From the NCBI RefSeq assembly GCF_006385675.1, contig NZ_VFRR01000014.1:36344-100343 (forward strand): DNA of 64,000 nt. Direction: 5' to 3'. Made by a program: the position numbers and the translations under genes. The stretch's first letter is position 1. Every line of letters begins with the position of its first letter. The notes below the pieces were generated by a model. That model made no database searches, was not told where the DNA came from, and was given only the letters and a program-made list of their open reading frames with translations. Below are positions 28,201-36,603 of this stretch, piece by piece. Source of the DNA: Maribrevibacterium harenarium. GTDB taxonomy: Bacteria > Pseudomonadota > Gammaproteobacteria > Pseudomonadales > Marinomonadaceae.

Positions 28201-28946
28201 AAGCGATCCATACATTCTTGTAGCACATCTGGCATTACACCGTAGTAGGGGTTAACTGACTCGCGCCCTTGGAAAAAAACGTCTGGGTTCTGGGAGCTAC
28301 CGCGAAGGCTTGGCCGCAGTGGCGACATGCCCCGCAAGCGGTGGGCGTTGACTTTCTCCTCGTCGATCATTTGGCGAATCACATCGACGCTCGGTTCGGC
28401 GAGCTTGGCAACTTCGTGGGAAGTACGAAAACCATCAAAGAAATGCAGAATGGGAATACGAGATTCCAGCGTCGCTGCTTGGGCAATCAGCGCCATATCT
28501 GCCACTTCCTGGGGGCTGTTGGACGCTAACATGGCAAAGCCAGTAGCCCGAGTCGCCATCACATCACTATGTTCTCCGAAAATAGAGAGGGCTTGGCTGG
28601 CAATAGAACGCGCGGCCACATGGAGCACCATTGGAGTCAGTTCCCCGGCGATCTTGTACATATTAGGGATCATAAGCAATAACCCCTGAGAAGCGGTAAA
28701 GGTGGTGGTTAATGCCCCCGCTTGCAGTGCTCCGTGCACAGCACCGGCCGCCCCCGCTTCACTTTGCATCTCAATCACTTCTGGAACATTACCCCAAAGG
28801 TTTTTGATCCCACGGGACGACCAATCATCGGCCCATTCCCCCATGGGCGACGCCGGTGTAATAGGGTAAATAGCGATTACTTCGTTAGTAAGATGGGCAA
28901 TACGGGCAGCGGCTTGGTTGCCGTCAATCGTCACAATGTTGGACAT
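25284..28946 (-). CDS. nifJ: Pyruvate:ferredoxin (flavodoxin) oxidoreductase
   Basis: Converts pyruvate and CoA to acetyl-CoA and CO2, passing electrons to ferredoxin or flavodoxin. 1220 residues, the full length of single-chain PFOR. Order: pyruvate-binding domains I-II at the N-terminus (YPITPASPMGEWAD near residue 28), domain III, a two-cluster ferredoxin domain (CTQCGKCVLVCP near 700 and CTGCSLCVDICP near 757), and the TPP domain with CSGCGETPY near 829 and GGDGWAYDIGYGG near 970. Followed by the DHOD-like gene. The enzyme is oxygen-sensitive in many species, so it suggests some micro-oxic or anoxic growth; that is inference. Confidence 0.95.
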   Translation of the reverse strand: MSNIVTIDGNQAAARIAHLTNEVIAIYPITPASPMGEWADDWSSRGIKNLWGNVPEVIEMQSEAGAAGAVHGALQAGALTTTFTASQGLLLMIPNMYKIAGELTPMVLHVAARSIASQALSIFGEHSDVMATRATGFAMLASNSPQEVADMALIAQAATLESRIPILHFFDGFRTSHEVAKLAEPSVDVIRQMIDEEKVNAHRLRGMSPLRPSLRGSSQNPDVFFQGRESVNPYYGVMPDVLQECMDRFAHLTGRQYKLFDYVGAKDATRVVVIMGSGAETAHETVEHLCAQGEKVGVLKVRLYRPFSANGLLGALPKTVNSLAVLDRTKEPGADGEPLYKDVLGALAQAFAKGDISAMPKVSGGRYGLSSKEFTPGMVKAIFDELSHPYPKQEFTIGIHDDVTYLSLPWDESYRTQAHEGAIQAVFYGLGSDGTVSANKNSIKIIGEQTDLYAQGYFVYDSKKSGAVTVSHLRFGPQPIRSSYLIGDGDAQFVACHQPVFLERYPMLDMAAKGAVFLLNTPHSVDSVWNSLPTSVQKQLIQKQIRFYCIDAYGLAQRNGMGKRINTIMQTCFFAISGVLPKQDAIAAIKGAVAKTYGKKGKRIVEMNEQAIDYTLACLFEVPVPTKLSNVIPLVNLEVDKRFAKGPSFVQEVTAELIAGRGDRLPVSKFPADGCFPVGTAAYEKRNLALEIPVWDEDLCTQCGKCVLVCPHSAIRSKIVQESELVNAPQSFKHKAMIGKGFPQGDHISYQVAPEDCTGCSLCVDICPIRDKSNASHKALNMAPQPPLREQEKVNWDYFLSLPSYDRSALKASTIKGAMAFDPLFEFSGACSGCGETPYIRLASQLFGDRMLVANATGCSSIYGGNLPTTPWTKNAEGRGPAWNNSLFEDNAEFGLGMRLAIDQQRHQALELLQMLAPELDGNLVSGILNADETTEAGIFEQRQRIDELNQQLTKIGSLEAQRLQLLSENLTRKSVWCIGGDGWAYDIGYGGLDHVLASGKNVNILVLDTEVYSNTGGQTSKATPRGAVAKFSAGGKANGKKDLALLAMDYGNVYVAHLAYGAKDVQTLRAFLEAEAHDGPSLLIAYAPCIAHGVDLSNNHRQQNLAVNSGHWPLFRYDPAKATKGQNPLHLDSAAPSVPYKDFVKSETRFNMLWQTHPVQAEALLAQAQQEVEHRFHYYQQLAELDWSDPVSIAATKLQTKSPAQTPTTESTSKEQPNG

Positions 28947-29096
28947 AACAGACCCCAGATAATGGAAGATGGATAACGCATCCGTTTTATCTGTTTAACA
29001 TAGCTGCTTTTTGGTGCGGCTTTCGCTCAGGCTGACGATTGCTTGATATTCGGCAGGAAAGTCCAGAAATTATTTTTGTTTCAAATTTTGGCGACA

Positions 29097-29123
29097 AAAA
29101 AAGCGCCCCCTTATGGCGCTTTT
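29097..29123 (-). terminator. Terminator of the YjfB-like gene
   Basis: AAAAGCGCC (29099-29107) pairs with GGCGCTTTT (29115-29123); on the minus strand the stem runs into a T tract. It lies 15 bases after the small gene at 29139. The rest of 28947-29096 is the leader region of nifJ. Confidence 0.85.
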
Positions 29124-29138
29124 GCAATTCAGGGGCAA

Positions 29139-29333
29139 CTAGACTTTGATATCAATATTCTGACCAAGATTGCCGACCGGGCTACTTGGTGCAGTTTGCT
29201 GTGGAGCCGAACCAGCCGTACTAGATAATAGCTGCAAAGTCTGGTTACCCTGTTGTACTTGCTGGGATTTTGCCAAGCTCGCACTTAATACTTCCATGCC
29301 ATAGGAAGAACTGGCGGAACTGACGCTACTCAT
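29139..29333 (-). CDS. Small YjfB-like putative motility protein
   Basis: 64 residues, serine- and glutamine-rich, with a helical middle (about residues 12-40) and the C-terminal LGQNIDIKV tail shared by YjfB-type proteins, which are annotated as putative motility proteins. GAGGAG lies upstream of the ATG. A stretch upstream on the minus strand (CTAAGGTTT at 29393-29385, then GCTTACAT at 29374-29367) weakly resembles a flagellar sigma-28 promoter; the -10 part is poor. No flagellar genes are adjacent. The function is unknown; the family call rests on the tail and size. Confidence 0.65.
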   Translation of the reverse strand: MSSVSSASSSYGMEVLSASLAKSQQVQQGNQTLQLLSSTAGSAPQQTAPSSPVGNLGQNIDIKV

Positions 29334-29459
29334 AATGTCTCCTCGCGGCGATGACCTGTGATCGATATGTAAGCGATTTCAAATAAACCTTAGCGGAGTT
29401 AGCGCCACTATGCCAGTGAACAAATGTGATCTTTTTACCCAGTGGGTAACTCCATGTCA

Positions 29460-32402
29460 CTAAATGTCAGCATTCTGGAGAAAATATTCCCAATATTGGC
29501 TGATACGTTGCTGGTGCTGACTTAACGTATCTTCCGCTACCACCCGCCCAAGTTTTTGCAAATTTAAGCGATGCACTAGGGCACGATATTCTTTGTAGGT
29601 TTCGCGCATATACTCGGCGGTATCTAGGTCCAACAAACCAACCTCCGCCGCGGCTTCGATTTGCCTGACGTTATCCGAGTACCGCATAAGCTGCGGAAAT
29701 TCATGGGAGCGAGCCAACACCAGATATTGCACCATAAACTCAATATCGATAATGCCACCGGCTCCTTGTTTCAGATCGAATCCCTTGTCTTTACCACCAC
29801 TATCTAGATGGGCGCGCATTTTTTCGCGCATTTCAATGACGCTTTGCTTAAGTTCAATACGATCGCGCACTTGCCCCAAAATAGCTTTGCGACTGTCCTC
29901 GAAGCGGGACATCAAATCACTATCACCGGCCAGTGCACGGGCTCGACAAAGGGCTTGATGCTCCCATACCCAAGCTTCGTTTTTCTGGTACTCCTCAAAC
30001 CCAGCAAAACTTGCTACCAACATGCCCGAGTTACCCGATGGGCGCAGGCGCATATCCACTTCATAGAGTCTGCCTGCGGCAGTAAAGCTGGTCAAAGCGT
30101 GGATAAGTCGCTGCCCTAGACGGGTATAAAAGGTCAAATTATCCACACTACGCTGGCCGTTGGTGGCACCTTTGCCATCCGCATCATGGAGAAACACCAG
30201 ATCCAAATCCGAGTCATAACCCAACTCCCAACCACCAGATTTGCCGTATCCCACGATAATTAATTCTGGCGTCAGACGTGGCTCCCCATCTCGTATCGGG
30301 TAGCCATGTTTTTGGGTTAAGTAGTGCCACGCCTGTTGCAGCACTCTCTCTAAAATCACTTCCGCCAACCACGTAAGGTGATCACTCACCTTCATGACCG
30401 GTAATATCCCCGTAATGTCACAGGCCGCAATACGCAATATGATGGAGCGACGGAAACGACGCAGGGCATCCATATGAGCTTCTTCGTCTTCTTCCGGGAG
30501 ACGGTTCAGAATCTGGTCTAACTCGATCTGCAAGTCCTGTTTGCTCGGCGGTGAAAATAGTGCGTGGGCATCTAGTAACTCGTCTAACAGTGCTGGCGTA
30601 GTGGAAATCGCCTCGGAGAACCAAACACTTTCCCGACACAGGCGAATCAAGTGGGTAATGGCACTTTGGTTTTCACATAGCAGTACTAGGTAAGAAGTTC
30701 GACGTAGCACCGCTTCCAGAATCGGTAAGATACGCTCTACCACCACATCTGGGTGTTGCTCGTCTTCCAGAGCCTTAACGAAGGCGGCCATAAAGGTCGC
30801 AAGGCGCTCTTGGCCGATGGGCTGCATGAACACCACGGCTTTAGAGCTGACAAAACTGTAAACACGGTTGATAGTGTCGTCTACTGCGTGCCACGGAATG
30901 GTTGCCAACACTTCCGCAAGATGCTCTTCGTCGGGCTGTTTTAGCATGACGCGCCAAGCTTCCTGAGCGGATTCATCACAACTGGTTTCTTCCGGATCAT
31001 CAATTAGACTCTTGAAAAAACCATGTACTTGATGGCGATAGTCCCATAAACGCTGGTCGAGGGCTTGCCAACTGTTTTCCCCCATACGTAATGCCAGTAG
31101 TTCGCGCTCCACCGGGTCACTTGGTAACAATTGGGTTTGCTCGTCCCGAGCCCCTTGCAACGCATGTTCCACCCGACGCAAATAACGGTAGGCATCCAGT
31201 AATAAATCCACTTCTTGCTGGGGCAAATAGTCATGCTCTGCCAGCAATGGCAACACTTGGAACAGGGCTTGATTTTGCAGGCCCTGGTTGCGTCCCCCAT
31301 GGAGGATTTGCAACGCCTGCACGATAAACTCCACTTCCCGAATGCCGCCCTCACCGAGCTTAATATTGTGTTCAATACCTTTGCGGCGGACTTCTTTGGC
31401 AATCATGCCTTTGAGGTCTCGTAAGGCAGAAATAGCACCGAAGTCCAAATATTTGCGATACACAAATGGGCGGCGGATAGCTTCAAACTCTTTTTTATCC
31501 TGCTCACTACCCGCCATGACGCGGGCTTTGATCATGGCGTAACGCTCCCAATCTCGCCCCTGATCTTGGTAATAGTTTTCCAGTGAATCCATATTGAGCA
31601 CTAGCGCACCGGACTGACCAAAAGGACGCAGGCGCATATCGACCCGAAATACAAAACCATCGGCGGTGACCTGATCTAAATGCTGAATCAGCTTTTGGCC
31701 GATTTTGGTGAAATATTCCTGATGGGAGGTGCTTTTCTTGCCCCCTTGGGTTTCACCGTGTTCGCGAAAAGCAAAGATCAAATCAATATCAGAAGACAGG
31801 TTAAGCTCATAGCCGCCAAGCTTACCCATACCGATCACGATCAAACTTTGTGGCTTTCCTTGCGCATCCAACGCTTGCCCATACAAGTTTTGATACTGGC
31901 GCTGGGACCAAATCACACTCGCATTAACCACCGTATCCGCCAGCAGACTCAAACACCGGGTTAAGGTTTCTAACTCAATGGCCTGATTGATGTCCGCATA
32001 GATCAAGCGCACCATCCAATAGTGGCGATACCAGCGCAACTGGCGCATAAAGGTCGCTTCGTCCCACTCTGGCATGTCGGCTATAGAAGACACTGCAGAC
32101 ATGGTGCTGTTATCAGGATCACTCTCCGGCGCGAGCCAATGCTGTTCACCACCATAGAAATGGGACAAGCTTGGCTGCCAATCTTGACGTTTACTGGTCA
32201 CGGCCGCTAGCCATTTAGGATGACGCTCCAGTTGCTGCAATAGGTAATCGCTGAGCAGACAAGGAGCACCATGGTCCTGCCAATCGGCCTCTGAAAAGGA
32301 AACACCATGGCGTTCACAGGATTCCAGTAGACGTTGAGATTTTGGTGCAAGAATAGAGGTGCTCACATGAGCAGCAATTTGAGCATGAGTTGCGGCGGTC
32401 AA
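29460..32402 (-). CDS. glnE: Bifunctional glutamine synthetase adenylyltransferase/deadenylase
   Basis: 980 residues, the full two-domain length. It adds or removes AMP on glutamine synthetase according to nitrogen status signalled by PII. Each half has the nucleotidyltransferase motif: GMGKLGGYELNLSSDIDLIF near 191-210 (deadenylylating half) and GYGKSGGWELGYDSDLDLVF near 714-733 (adenylylating half). The start is TTG at 32402 with AAGGA about 8 bases upstream. It follows the CYTH phosphatase gene by 45 bases, probably one transcript. Confidence 0.95.
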   Translation of the reverse strand: MTAATHAQIAAHVSTSILAPKSQRLLESCERHGVSFSEADWQDHGAPCLLSDYLLQQLERHPKWLAAVTSKRQDWQPSLSHFYGGEQHWLAPESDPDNSTMSAVSSIADMPEWDEATFMRQLRWYRHYWMVRLIYADINQAIELETLTRCLSLLADTVVNASVIWSQRQYQNLYGQALDAQGKPQSLIVIGMGKLGGYELNLSSDIDLIFAFREHGETQGGKKSTSHQEYFTKIGQKLIQHLDQVTADGFVFRVDMRLRPFGQSGALVLNMDSLENYYQDQGRDWERYAMIKARVMAGSEQDKKEFEAIRRPFVYRKYLDFGAISALRDLKGMIAKEVRRKGIEHNIKLGEGGIREVEFIVQALQILHGGRNQGLQNQALFQVLPLLAEHDYLPQQEVDLLLDAYRYLRRVEHALQGARDEQTQLLPSDPVERELLALRMGENSWQALDQRLWDYRHQVHGFFKSLIDDPEETSCDESAQEAWRVMLKQPDEEHLAEVLATIPWHAVDDTINRVYSFVSSKAVVFMQPIGQERLATFMAAFVKALEDEQHPDVVVERILPILEAVLRRTSYLVLLCENQSAITHLIRLCRESVWFSEAISTTPALLDELLDAHALFSPPSKQDLQIELDQILNRLPEEDEEAHMDALRRFRRSIILRIAACDITGILPVMKVSDHLTWLAEVILERVLQQAWHYLTQKHGYPIRDGEPRLTPELIIVGYGKSGGWELGYDSDLDLVFLHDADGKGATNGQRSVDNLTFYTRLGQRLIHALTSFTAAGRLYEVDMRLRPSGNSGMLVASFAGFEEYQKNEAWVWEHQALCRARALAGDSDLMSRFEDSRKAILGQVRDRIELKQSVIEMREKMRAHLDSGGKDKGFDLKQGAGGIIDIEFMVQYLVLARSHEFPQLMRYSDNVRQIEAAAEVGLLDLDTAEYMRETYKEYRALVHRLNLQKLGRVVAEDTLSQHQQRISQYWEYFLQNADI

Positions 32403-32447
32403 TGTTATTTTCCTTATGCTGACAATACTGCGGGCGCGTCGGTAAGA

Positions 32448-33392
32448 TTAAGATGTTTGCTGATTTAGCCAGCGCCCCGTCGTGACCATCATCTTACCGG
32501 TATTCGTTAGAGCGGCAAGCTCCTCCAACAGGCGTGACGGCGTGCTCGGTAAAATTTCGCCATAGCTTTTATCTAGGTCATGTAACTGAGCCCGTAACGC
32601 CTCAGGTAAACACTGAGCCAACTGGGTTAACGCATGGCGTACTGGATGCAAAAAGGCTTCATCTTTTAAATAATACATGGCCTCCCAGTACACTAACCAA
32701 GCCTCGTACCAATAGGCAGCGAAGCTGAGTAAATCGGAATGCGCTGCTGGTTTCGCCGGCAGCTCGATTTTACGATGCCGTAATCTTGCGCCTTTTTGCG
32801 CTTTGGAAACCACACTCACTTGAACGGGTAGGTGCTCTGCTAAGAAAGCAGCAAGACCGTATAAGTCCTCGGCTGAACCTTGCTTTAACTCCAACTCTAA
32901 TTCGCTAATACCATCTTGCCCGTAGGGTGAACTGACTTCCCCTTGGTCACATACCATTTCGATAGCACTGTTACCGAAGCTCACATCCCATACTTGACGT
33001 TCAAAATCGGTGCGAAACACCTCGATCAGCTCCCGGCTCCAGGACATATCTTTTAGCTCATCCGGTAGTGGCAGCTGCGCCACTAGATTGAGATCTAAAC
33101 TATCACTGGGGAGCTGCCACTCCCATTCCCCCCGCTCATGCATACCGATTCGGCTGCTACCACGGGTTTTCACTGTCTGAATATATTGTTGATTGACCGC
33201 ACGAATCCGCAAGGCAATACCAGCGTTAAGCAACTTGGCATCCGCCGTGTCATAGTAGCCATTCATTAGAGTGAGTGTCGGTCGTCGCGCTCCTTGTAAG
33301 GTATTACCGGCGAGCTGCTGATTAATAAAATCGCACACCGACTTGAGATAGTTGGGCTGAACCATTAACTTTAGTTCAAGTTCCATTGCCAT
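32448..33392 (-). CDS. CYTH-domain phosphatase, YgiF-like
   Basis: 314 residues. The CYTH signature ExExK appears as ELELK at residues 4-8, with NGYYDTAD (about 44-51) and alternating charged strands (ALRIRA, QTVKTR, ELELEL, SVVSKAQKGARL) forming the tunnel that binds triphosphates with metal. The C-terminal third (about 215-314) is a helical extension, probably a divergent CHAD part. By family it is an inorganic triphosphatase like E. coli YgiF. Upstream of glnE, as ygiF is in enterobacteria. A small CCGG-rich hairpin lies before the start. Confidence 0.82.
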   Translation of the reverse strand: MAMELELKLMVQPNYLKSVCDFINQQLAGNTLQGARRPTLTLMNGYYDTADAKLLNAGIALRIRAVNQQYIQTVKTRGSSRIGMHERGEWEWQLPSDSLDLNLVAQLPLPDELKDMSWSRELIEVFRTDFERQVWDVSFGNSAIEMVCDQGEVSSPYGQDGISELELELKQGSAEDLYGLAAFLAEHLPVQVSVVSKAQKGARLRHRKIELPAKPAAHSDLLSFAAYWYEAWLVYWEAMYYLKDEAFLHPVRHALTQLAQCLPEALRAQLHDLDKSYGEILPSTPSRLLEELAALTNTGKMMVTTGRWLNQQTS

Positions 33393-33507
33393 AGCGTTGA
33401 CCTCTTATACTTCCGGCACGGCCGGAGACCTCATTGTTCTTACAGTGTAGTTTATCAGATGGTCCTATAAGCGAACTAAAATTCAGAAAAATTTCCGAGG
33501 AGCCCAC

Positions 33508-34686
33508 ATGGCCGATATCCCATCATTAATCAGCATGATGAGTCAGCTGATCGCCACGCCGTCAATTAGCTGTAGTCAGGCCCGCTGGGATCAATCCAAC
33601 CAAGGTGTCATCACCCTATTGGAAAGCTGGTTGGCTGATCTTGGGTTTCACTGTGAAGTCATGCCGCTACCCAACCAACCGGGAAAATGCAATTTGATCG
33701 CCACCATCGGCCAAGGTAGCGGGGGCTTGGTACTGTCCGGCCATACGGATACGGTGCCTTATGATGAAGGCCGTTGGCAAACTGATCCATTTAGTTTGAA
33801 TGAACGGGATAACAAGCTTTACGGCCTTGGCACCTGCGATATGAAAGGCTTTTTTGCGTTGGTACTGGACACTTTACGGGGAATGGATTTAACCAAATTA
33901 CAACAACCACTGATTATCCTAGCAACAGCGGATGAAGAAAGCTCCATGTCTGGTGCCCGCGCTTTGGTCAAAGAAGGGCGACCCAAGGCTCGCTATGCCT
34001 TGATCGGTGAACCGACGGGACTGACCCCCATTTACGCCCACAAAGGCATCATGATGGAGCGCATTCGTATCACCGGTAAATCTGGTCACTCTTCCAATCC
34101 TGGTCTGGGCAATAATGCGTTAGATGCTATGCATGCGGTCATGGCTGAACTCATGGTATTCCGCCAGCAACTCAAGCAGCGTTTTCACAATGCGGATTTC
34201 GTAATCGACTACCCGACCATGAATTTTGGTTGTATCCATGGTGGCGATAACCCGAACCGTATTTGTGGCCGTTGTGAGCTGGAGTTTGATTTGCGCGCCC
34301 TACCGGGGATGGATAACCAAGCCCTATTCCATGAAATCAAAGCCCTGTTGCCAGAAATCGAATCAGCTACCAACACACAAATTGAGTTAGCCCATCTATT
34401 TCCTGACGTACCTTCATTCTCAACCCCGAAAGAGTCCGATATCATTCGCGCCTGCGAACAGTTGACGGGCCATCAAGCGGAAACCGTGGCATTTGCCACC
34501 GAAGGGCCATTTTTAAATCAATTGGGGATGGAAACCTTGGTACTGGGCCCCGGCTCGATTGATCAAGCACACCAGCCCAATGAATTTATGGCATTGGATC
34601 AGATTACGCCGATGCAGAATGTGATTCGCGGCTTAATAGAAAAGTATTGCCTAACCCCACAGAACGACGAGGTAGAGCGTGTCTGA
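33508..34686 (+). CDS. argE: Acetylornithine deacetylase
   Basis: Hydrolyses N-acetylornithine to ornithine and acetate in arginine synthesis. 392 residues of the M20 metallopeptidase fold. Metal and catalytic residues: H79 and D81 (SGHTDT), D111 (GLGTCDMKG) and E143-E144 (ADEESSMSG), with the dimerisation domain about 180-285. CGAGGAG lies upstream of the ATG. It overlaps argA by 8 bases. argE together with argA points to the linear arginine pathway. Confidence 0.92.
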   Translation: MADIPSLISMMSQLIATPSISCSQARWDQSNQGVITLLESWLADLGFHCEVMPLPNQPGKCNLIATIGQGSGGLVLSGHTDTVPYDEGRWQTDPFSLNERDNKLYGLGTCDMKGFFALVLDTLRGMDLTKLQQPLIILATADEESSMSGARALVKEGRPKARYALIGEPTGLTPIYAHKGIMMERIRITGKSGHSSNPGLGNNALDAMHAVMAELMVFRQQLKQRFHNADFVIDYPTMNFGCIHGGDNPNRICGRCELEFDLRALPGMDNQALFHEIKALLPEIESATNTQIELAHLFPDVPSFSTPKESDIIRACEQLTGHQAETVAFATEGPFLNQLGMETLVLGPGSIDQAHQPNEFMALDQITPMQNVIRGLIEKYCLTPQNDEVERV

Positions 34687-35989
34687 GAATTTAAATTACG
34701 TGGATTGGTTTCGCCACTCTTCGCCCTATATCAACGCTCACCGGGGTAAAACCTTCGTGTTGATGATTCCAGGGGAGGCGTTCGAGCACCCCTCCTTTTC
34801 CGGCATTATTCATGATTTAGCCTTGCTAGATTCCCTCGGCATTCGCTTGGTTCTGGTACAAGGCGCTCGCCCACAGATTGATAGAGCCTTGAGCAATCGC
34901 CGACTATCTTCCCAGATTGAAGACGGCTACCGCGTTACCCCTTACGACCAACTTTTGGACGTGATTCAGGCTTCGGCGGCTGTTCGAGTGCAGCTAGAAG
35001 CCCAACTATCCATGGGATTGTCTAACACCCCAATGGCCAATGCACGCCTGAAAGTCTGTAGTGGTAACTATGTGGTGGCGCGCCCATTGGGGGTAGTAGA
35101 CGGCATTGATTACGGCCATTCTGGCGAAGTACGCCGCATTGATACCGATGCCATTTTCCGCTTATTGGAAGACGATAATATGGTGCTACTGCCGCACCTT
35201 GGTTTCTCCCCAACCGGCGAGGTTTTCAACCTGAAAGCCGAAGATGTAGCAACCCAAGCAGCCATTCAATTACGGGCCGACAAGCTGATTATTTTTACCG
35301 AAGAAGAAGGTATCTATAACACTGAGGGTGAGCTGTATTCGGAGTTGTTGGCTAATGATGGGGAACTCTTACTGCATGAAAAGCAACTTCCCCCCCATAC
35401 CCACGGCGCGTTGGAAGCCTGTGTTGCTGCAGTGCGTAATCAAGTCCCTCGCGCCCATATTATTTCCTTCAAGAACAACGGTAGCTTGATTCAGGAGCTG
35501 TTTACCCGGGAAGGTGCTGGCACCATGGTTGATGAAGACAGCTATGAGAAACTGCGCCCAGCAGTAATAGATGATGTTGGCGGCATGATGCAATTGCTAG
35601 CACCACTAGAAGAAAAAGGCATCTTGGTACGTCGTTCTCGGGAATTGTTAGAAAATGAGATTGATCGCTTTCAAGTAATCGAGCGCGATGGTGCTATCGT
35701 TGCTTGCGCAGCACTTTACCCCTTCGAGCAGGAACATGCTGGGGAACTTGCTTGCTTAGCCGTATCTCCAAATTACCGTGGCTCTAACCGAGGTGAGCGA
35801 TTACTTACAGGCATTGAGCGAGAAGCAAAACGAATGGGGCTAGACACCCTCTTTCTATTGACGACCCGCACCGCCCATTGGTTTATGGAGCGCGGCTTCA
35901 AACCATCCACACTAGACAGTTTACCGACTAAAAAACAGGCCCTATACAACTACCAACGTAACTCGAAAATCTTCTTGAAACGTTTGTAA
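34679..35989 (+). CDS. argA: N-acetylglutamate synthase (two-domain)
   Basis: First step of arginine synthesis: acetylates glutamate with acetyl-CoA. 436 residues: an amino-acid-kinase-like domain (about 20-285, with VQGARPQID near 60-68), which in this family binds the inhibitor arginine, then a GNAT domain (about 290-436, with CLAVSPNYRGSNRGERLL). GTG start at 34679 with GAGG upstream, inside the end of argE. Convergent with the CheW-like gene. Confidence 0.93.
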   Translation: MSENLNYVDWFRHSSPYINAHRGKTFVLMIPGEAFEHPSFSGIIHDLALLDSLGIRLVLVQGARPQIDRALSNRRLSSQIEDGYRVTPYDQLLDVIQASAAVRVQLEAQLSMGLSNTPMANARLKVCSGNYVVARPLGVVDGIDYGHSGEVRRIDTDAIFRLLEDDNMVLLPHLGFSPTGEVFNLKAEDVATQAAIQLRADKLIIFTEEEGIYNTEGELYSELLANDGELLLHEKQLPPHTHGALEACVAAVRNQVPRAHIISFKNNGSLIQELFTREGAGTMVDEDSYEKLRPAVIDDVGGMMQLLAPLEEKGILVRRSRELLENEIDRFQVIERDGAIVACAALYPFEQEHAGELACLAVSPNYRGSNRGERLLTGIEREAKRMGLDTLFLLTTRTAHWFMERGFKPSTLDSLPTKKQALYNYQRNSKIFLKRL

Positions 35990-36004
35990 CGGCAAGATTT
36001 TGGA

Positions 36005-36445
36005 TTACTCCAGACTATTACAGTAGTCGGTGAAGTCTACCAAAATGTACAAGTCGCCTTGACGCTCAATAGTGCCCTGTATGCAATCATGGGGGTAATA
36101 TTGGGCGCTCTGGCGGTCTACTTCTTCGTTATTAATCGACATAACATTTTCGACGCCTTCAACTCGGACGCCAAAATACCCTTCCGGCAAATCCAGCACC
36201 AGAATGTGTCCTTCCTCTGCCGCATCGTCAAGGGAAACGTCTAAAATACTACTGCCGTACACTACGGTAACTAGGTTACCACGCAACTCAATCATGCCCT
36301 CAACACAGGCTGGCGCACCAATAACCGGGTTGGGTTCCTCATAGGGCAATACTTCTTTCACGTTATTGATTGGGTGCAAATAGTTTTCGCCACCCATGCG
36401 AAAGCAAATCCCCTGTTCTAATACTTGCGCCATAACTGGAACCAT
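36005..36445 (-). CDS. Stand-alone CheW-like domain protein
   Basis: 146 residues consisting of one CheW domain: FRMGGENYLHPINNVKEVLP at the first strands and GMIELRGNLVTVVYGSSIL in the middle. CheW proteins couple receptors to CheA-type kinases. No other chemotaxis or type-IV-pilus signalling gene is adjacent, so its partner is not visible; it could serve a pilus (PilI-like) or chemosensory array encoded elsewhere. The start may be the ATG at 36445 or the in-frame one at 36433; neither has a strong ribosome site. Monocistronic between argA and mucD. Confidence 0.82.
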   Translation of the reverse strand: MVPVMAQVLEQGICFRMGGENYLHPINNVKEVLPYEEPNPVIGAPACVEGMIELRGNLVTVVYGSSILDVSLDDAAEEGHILVLDLPEGYFGVRVEGVENVMSINNEEVDRQSAQYYPHDCIQGTIERQGDLYILVDFTDYCNSLE

Positions 36446-36546
36446 TTAGTTTGTTTTCAAATAATTAGTTTACGGTGATCATTAGATCATTTAACTAAAA
36501 CCTAACAAAAATGGTTACATATCTAACTATTAATCACAACCTTACA

Positions 36547-36585
36547 AAAAGAAAAAGCCACGTCCAAAACTGGTACGTGGCTTTT
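36547..36585 (-). terminator. Terminator of the rpoE-mucABCD operon
   Basis: AAAAGCCACGT (36553-36563) pairs with ACGTGGCTTTT (36575-36585); on the minus strand the stem is followed by TTTTTCTTTTT. It lies 19 bases after mucD. The stretch 36446-36546 is the leader region of the CheW-like gene; I see no clear promoter. Confidence 0.87.
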
Positions 36586-36603
36586 CAGTGGCTGAGTTAT
36601 CGG

